Assembly: GCA_964584495.1 (NCBI GenBank)
Contig: CAZPAH010000014.1
Location: forward strand, 1 to 35,590
DNA from: CAZPAH01 sp964584495
GTDB taxonomy: Bacteria > Krumholzibacteriota > Krumholzibacteriia > Krumholzibacteriales > Krumholzibacteriaceae
Direction: 5' to 3'
DNA: 35,590 nucleotides
The notes under the pieces were generated by a model. The model did not search any database and was not told the origin of the DNA. It worked only from the letters and a program-made list of their open reading frames with translations. Positions 31,953 to 35,590 of this stretch are shown in pieces (position 1 is the stretch's first letter; each line of letters begins with the position of its first letter). A program made the position numbers and the translations under genes.

Positions 31953-34900
31953 ATGAAACGAATCAGGAGAAAATCTAAAGGGTTCACGCTCGTTGAGATG
32001 ATGATAGCCCTTTTCGTGGGCGGGCTTCTCATCATCATATCGTACAACGTGCTGACCTCTCAGAAGAAGGCGGCCGATTCGCAGAACCAATATATCAATG
32101 CCCAGCAGAACGCGAGGGTGGCCCTGGAGACGCTCGAAAAGGAGCTCCGGCTCGCTGGGTTGAATATCGACGATTTCAACGGGCAGCCCGTATTCATCGA
32201 TGCCGCGCCATACCAGATCGTTTTCAACTCAGATCTTTCCAGCGGCGTGTCGGGGGTTCTCGGGATGACGACCGATCAGAGCGTTATGATCAGCGACGGC
32301 TCGAGCTACACGATCGGTACCCATCCGGACGAGGGCCTTGGAACTTTGCCGCGTTACAACAACAACGCCGAGACGATAAGGTTCACCCTGGACAGGGATG
32401 ACAACGGCCTGGTAAATGCTTCTGACGCCTACACGGAGACGGCCAATCCGGACGATTACGCCCTCTACAGGGAGGAAAACGGCACTCGTAAGGACATAAT
32501 AGCGTACGGCCTGCGGGGCAGGGAAAACTATCCCGACGGGCAGTTCCCCGAGCCGCTCTTCAAGTATTACGGGGATTTCAACAGCAACGGAACCGTTGTC
32601 CTATGGGGGGACGGAAACAACGACGGCCTGCTGAGCCAGGCTGAGATCGCCGCGGTGACGCCGGTCCCCGTCAACCTGCTCGATAAGATCATGGAGGTCG
32701 AGATCTCGATAGAAGCGGAATCGGACCATCTCCAGGCGGGATTCACCGGTCCTCACAGCTCCCCGGGCAGCCCGAGGAATTACAGGTCGGTGGTGATGTC
32801 GAGCAAGGTAAGGCCGAGGAACGTCGGAACGGGGGCTGCAAACCTGCACGCGTGCGGCAACCCCCCCGCCTCGCCGACGAGCCTCAGCGTCACAGACACG
32901 CCCGGGGATAACGGCCACAGCATAACATTGAGCTTCAACAGCTCATTCGACGAGAACTCCGGGGAAGAGGATATCACGGACTATACGGTTTACAGGCGCA
33001 AGGACGGGGAGACCGAGTGGAACTGCATCGGTTCGGTAACCCCGAAGGGACTTAGCGGCTACACTTTCGATGACAACGAGCATTCGCCGGGAGAGAAACT
33101 GTTAATCGGCGAGAGTTACTATTACTTCGTGACTGCCTGGGACTGCAGGCCCCAGGAATCGAATCCGTCGAACAAGGCCGGTCCGGTGACTCCGCTTCCG
33201 AACGGCCCGGATCAGCCCAATATAGTAAATGCATTCGACACTCCCTGCGACGCCATTGACGAGATAACGGTCGTGATACACAGATCCCCCGATGATATCC
33301 CCAGCAGCGGGACGGTTTCTCATTACCTCGTCTACCGAGGGAACGAGGCGGGTGGCGGAGTCTACTCGAAGGCGCTTATCGGCACGTTTCCCGCCGACGG
33401 ATCCGAGTATTACAATTTCTACGACAACAGCGCCAACAATATCTCGGGACAGCCGCCGTCCGCCGGAGATTACTACTACTACATCGTCCAGGCGGCCGCA
33501 GCAAGCGATTCAACCGAGTCCATAGACTCCAACGAATATGGAGGGGTCTACTACTCCGGGACGATATCCTCGTGCCAGCTCACACGGGTGGATGATTATC
33601 CCGACGACGAGGGTGAATCGCTGTTCATCGAGTGGAAAAAATCGCCGTCGGAGGATTGCGTGCCCTCTGATGTCTCGGCCTACATTCTGAAGCGCAAGTC
33701 GATATTCGAGCCGGAATGGCAGAATGTCTGGGCGGTCGCCGCCGCCGGCACGCCTACCTACAGTCGCATCGACGAGGGTCTCACGCGTGGAGCGGAGTAC
33801 ACGTACCGCGTCGATACATACGGATTCAGCAGCGAGGTCGTACCGTCGAACGAGATGAAGGGAATACCTCTCAGGAACACGGAGCTCGATCCTCCCGAGA
33901 ACCTCGAGGCGGCGGATATACTGTGCGACGCAACTGGGTCCGTCAGGGTGGCGTTCGAGAACGCCCCGCAGGATATCCCGACCAGCGGCAGGGTCACCCA
34001 CTACTGGATCTACAGAAAGATCGAACTGGGAAGCTTCGCCCAGGTCGGGGAGATCGAAGCTAACGGATCGGAGACATATGAGTTCGTCGACGGTCCCGCC
34101 ACCAATCCCACATCCCCTCCCGTTATCGGAGAGTTCTATTATTACAGGGCCACCGCATACGACGAGGACGGCGAGAGGGAATCGGCTCCCTCCAATGAAG
34201 GGTACACCATGTCCGACGGAGAGCCCGGCGCTCCCTGGGTCACCGATGCGCACGACACTCCCGTCGACGGCGGAAAAAGCATAACGATACAGTTCGACAG
34301 ATCGGCCGATGACGGGCACTGTACCAACAACGTAATAATATACAGGATCTACCGTGAGACATCGGCGACGGGCGGCTTCTCCCACCTGGTCGGAGAGATG
34401 ACCGCCGTCGGGGCCATGTCGTACACGTTCTACGACGACGAGCTGTTCAGCCTCGATCCTCCCGTTGACGGGATGGGCTACTACTATGTCGTAAGGGCGA
34501 TTGAGGCAGGAGGAGAGGAGTCGGTGAATTCCAACGTGTACGGGCCGGTCTACTCGATATCGCAGAATCCCTCTTCCTACATCGTCTTCGAGGACGATTT
34601 CGAGACCGACAAGGGTTGGACCCACAACCTCATCCGTACGCAGGACGACTGGCAGAGGGGGGAGCCGATGGGCAACGGCGGCGACAGTTACGGGAATGAC
34701 GATCCCTCCTCGGCCCATTCCGGATCGAACGTCTACGGAAACGACCTGGGCGCCGACGGGTGGAACGGCACCTACAAGGCGAACGTGGAGAACGATCTGA
34801 TAACACCCGACGGAGCCATCGACTGCTACGGCCACGCTAACGTGGTCCTACAGTTCCAGAGATGGCTCAACGTTGAAGGCCCCGCTTACGACCAGGCGAC

Positions 34901-35129
34901 GATCTATATAAGCACGAGCGGCACAGGCGGTCCCTGGACCCAGATCTGGCAGAACGAGGCGCGGATAACGGATAACAGCTGGGTATTCGTCGAGCTGGAT
35001 ATATCCGACTGGGCGGACGGGGAGGATAACGTGGCGCTGAGGTGGAGGCTTAAGTCGGACGGCGCCCACGAGTATGCCGGATGGAACATAGATGATATCG
35101 TCGTGCGTGAAAAAGCGGTCACGCCCTAA
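31953..35129 (+). CDS. Giant PilW-like minor pilin with five FN3-like repeats and a MAM-like C-terminal domain
   Basis: A 1058-residue protein, against about 200-350 for ordinary PilW. The leader KRIRRKSKG precedes FTLVEMMIALFVGGLLII, with Glu5. Residues 10-295 are PilW-like (QQNARVALETLEKELRLAG). Five repeats of about 105-120 residues follow at about 300-415, 417-533, 536-640, 642-757 and 756-870. Each has FN3-like strands: an entry such as VTDTPGDNG or AFDTPCDAI, a central TDYTVYRRK or SHYLVYRG, and a final YYYFVTAWD or YYYIVQAAA. The C-terminus (about 870-1058) resembles MAM/immune-inhibitor-A-like jelly rolls: FEDDFETDKGWT, DWQRGEPMG and GWNIDDIVV. It is probably a tip adhesin displayed by the pilus. 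GGAGTGA upstream supports ATG 31953. The frame is uninterrupted. Confidence 0.9.
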   Translation: MKRIRRKSKGFTLVEMMIALFVGGLLIIISYNVLTSQKKAADSQNQYINAQQNARVALETLEKELRLAGLNIDDFNGQPVFIDAAPYQIVFNSDLSSGVSGVLGMTTDQSVMISDGSSYTIGTHPDEGLGTLPRYNNNAETIRFTLDRDDNGLVNASDAYTETANPDDYALYREENGTRKDIIAYGLRGRENYPDGQFPEPLFKYYGDFNSNGTVVLWGDGNNDGLLSQAEIAAVTPVPVNLLDKIMEVEISIEAESDHLQAGFTGPHSSPGSPRNYRSVVMSSKVRPRNVGTGAANLHACGNPPASPTSLSVTDTPGDNGHSITLSFNSSFDENSGEEDITDYTVYRRKDGETEWNCIGSVTPKGLSGYTFDDNEHSPGEKLLIGESYYYFVTAWDCRPQESNPSNKAGPVTPLPNGPDQPNIVNAFDTPCDAIDEITVVIHRSPDDIPSSGTVSHYLVYRGNEAGGGVYSKALIGTFPADGSEYYNFYDNSANNISGQPPSAGDYYYYIVQAAAASDSTESIDSNEYGGVYYSGTISSCQLTRVDDYPDDEGESLFIEWKKSPSEDCVPSDVSAYILKRKSIFEPEWQNVWAVAAAGTPTYSRIDEGLTRGAEYTYRVDTYGFSSEVVPSNEMKGIPLRNTELDPPENLEAADILCDATGSVRVAFENAPQDIPTSGRVTHYWIYRKIELGSFAQVGEIEANGSETYEFVDGPATNPTSPPVIGEFYYYRATAYDEDGERESAPSNEGYTMSDGEPGAPWVTDAHDTPVDGGKSITIQFDRSADDGHCTNNVIIYRIYRETSATGGFSHLVGEMTAVGAMSYTFYDDELFSLDPPVDGMGYYYVVRAIEAGGEESVNSNVYGPVYSISQNPSSYIVFEDDFETDKGWTHNLIRTQDDWQRGEPMGNGGDSYGNDDPSSAHSGSNVYGNDLGADGWNGTYKANVENDLITPDGAIDCYGHANVVLQFQRWLNVEGPAYDQATIYISTSGTGGPWTQIWQNEARITDNSWVFVELDISDWADGEDNVALRWRLKSDGAHEYAGWNIDDIVVREKAVTP

Positions 35130-35151
35130 CAGCGATCAGAGGTGATGCCAT

Positions 35152-35590
35152 ATGAAACGGAACAGGATCATAACGGGAAATGAAGACGGGTCGGCGCTTG
35201 TAATCGTTATCCTGATAATGCTCGCGCTCACCGGAATAGTGATGGGTGTAAGCTCGATATCGGTCAACGAGACGCAGCTCGCATCGAACGAGATGCTCGA
35301 TAAGCAGGTATTCTACCTCGCTGAAGCGGGGGTGGAAAAAACTCTGAAGCACATGAGCGAGATGACCGTGCCGTTCGTAGGGAGCGGCGCGAACGGGGAC
35401 CAGCCCGTGGCTCTATTCGATGAAATCCAGATGTACGACAAGGGTACCATAACGAGCTACCTGGATCCCCTCGATTCGAATACCGGCAACCAGAGCCGTT
35501 TCATAAACGTGACGGTCCGCGCCACGCTGAACGGAACCGGGATGTCGAAGGTGCTCCAGGTAAGCGTCGGGCAGCAGAACTTCTCCCGGT
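35152..35590 (+). CDS. PilX-like minor pilin/assembly protein, 5' part (runs off the window)
   Basis: The ATG at 35152 has GGTGAT seven bases upstream and opens a frame with no stop to the window end (146 codons). After a short leader (NEDG), the helix SALVIVILIMLALTGIVMG lacks the usual Glu5, as PilX proteins do. The following NETQLASNEMLDKQVFYLAEAGVE is a clear PilX N-terminal signature. It lies 22 bases after the giant PilW gene. A PilY1-like tip protein would be expected beyond, but cannot be seen. Confidence 0.86.
   Translation, partial: MKRNRIITGNEDGSALVIVILIMLALTGIVMGVSSISVNETQLASNEMLDKQVFYLAEAGVEKTLKHMSEMTVPFVGSGANGDQPVALFDEIQMYDKGTITSYLDPLDSNTGNQSRFINVTVRATLNGTGMSKVLQVSVGQQNFSR

Noticed and set aside
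33510..34835. A 441-residue minus-strand open frame inside the giant pilin gene
   Set aside because: It is antisense to a clearly coding frame with a recognisable prepilin and domain repeats. Its predicted protein is Val/Gly/Arg-rich without family features, as expected of a shadow frame in G+C-rich DNA.

Overview
The window looks like chromosome of a diderm, probably anaerobic or facultative bacterium from a little-cultured lineage. Evidence for two membranes is an FadL/PorV-type outer-membrane barrel, lipoproteins and type IV minor pilins. Evidence for anaerobic habits is a four-part 2-oxoacid:ferredoxin oxidoreductase and a dedicated nickel uptake system. The DNA is G+C-rich by eye, with frequent AGG/AGA (Arg) and ATA (Ile) codons and several TTG starts. 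I cannot name the phylum; an FCB-group or candidate-phylum origin is a guess. I see no phage, IS element, CRISPR or rRNA.

Layout. (1) 1-13421: peptide and envelope metabolism. This holds the 3' end of an M29 aminopeptidase, a GT2 glycosyltransferase and a Wzx-type flippase. A compact minus-strand operon follows, murB > single-module NRPS (C-A-T-TE) > 4'-phosphopantetheinyl transferase. Then come, on plus, an M24 aminopeptidase, a Wzy/O-antigen-ligase-like protein and an OPT transporter. (2) 13553-18702: a cell-surface block with a predicted lipoprotein, an outer-membrane barrel, two TPR proteins and an exported cyclophilin. (3) 18753-21479: an Rrf2-type Fe-S regulator, a NifS/IscS cysteine desulfurase and a membrane-anchored HExxH protein. 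(4) 21493-25830: two tRNA-Ser genes, a nickel ECF operon nikR-K-L-M-Q-O, and a tRNA-Arg. (5) 25976-30554: a 2-oxoacid:ferredoxin oxidoreductase operon whose ferredoxin subunit is fused to a GltD-like NAD(P)H/FAD module. (6) 30878-end: type IV minor pilins (GspH/FimT, PilV, a giant PilW-like protein and a truncated PilX-like protein).

The two most notable items are the murB-NRPS-PPTase operon and the 1058-residue PilW-like protein. The NRPS adenylation pocket reads close to a glutamate code and its thioesterase has Cys at the nucleophile position. The PilW-like protein carries five fibronectin-III-like repeats and a C-terminal MAM/jelly-roll-like domain, so a pilus-tip adhesin is likely. Several intergenic regions carry TTGAC(A/C/T)-17 bp-TAnnnT promoters, which support the operon boundaries given here.
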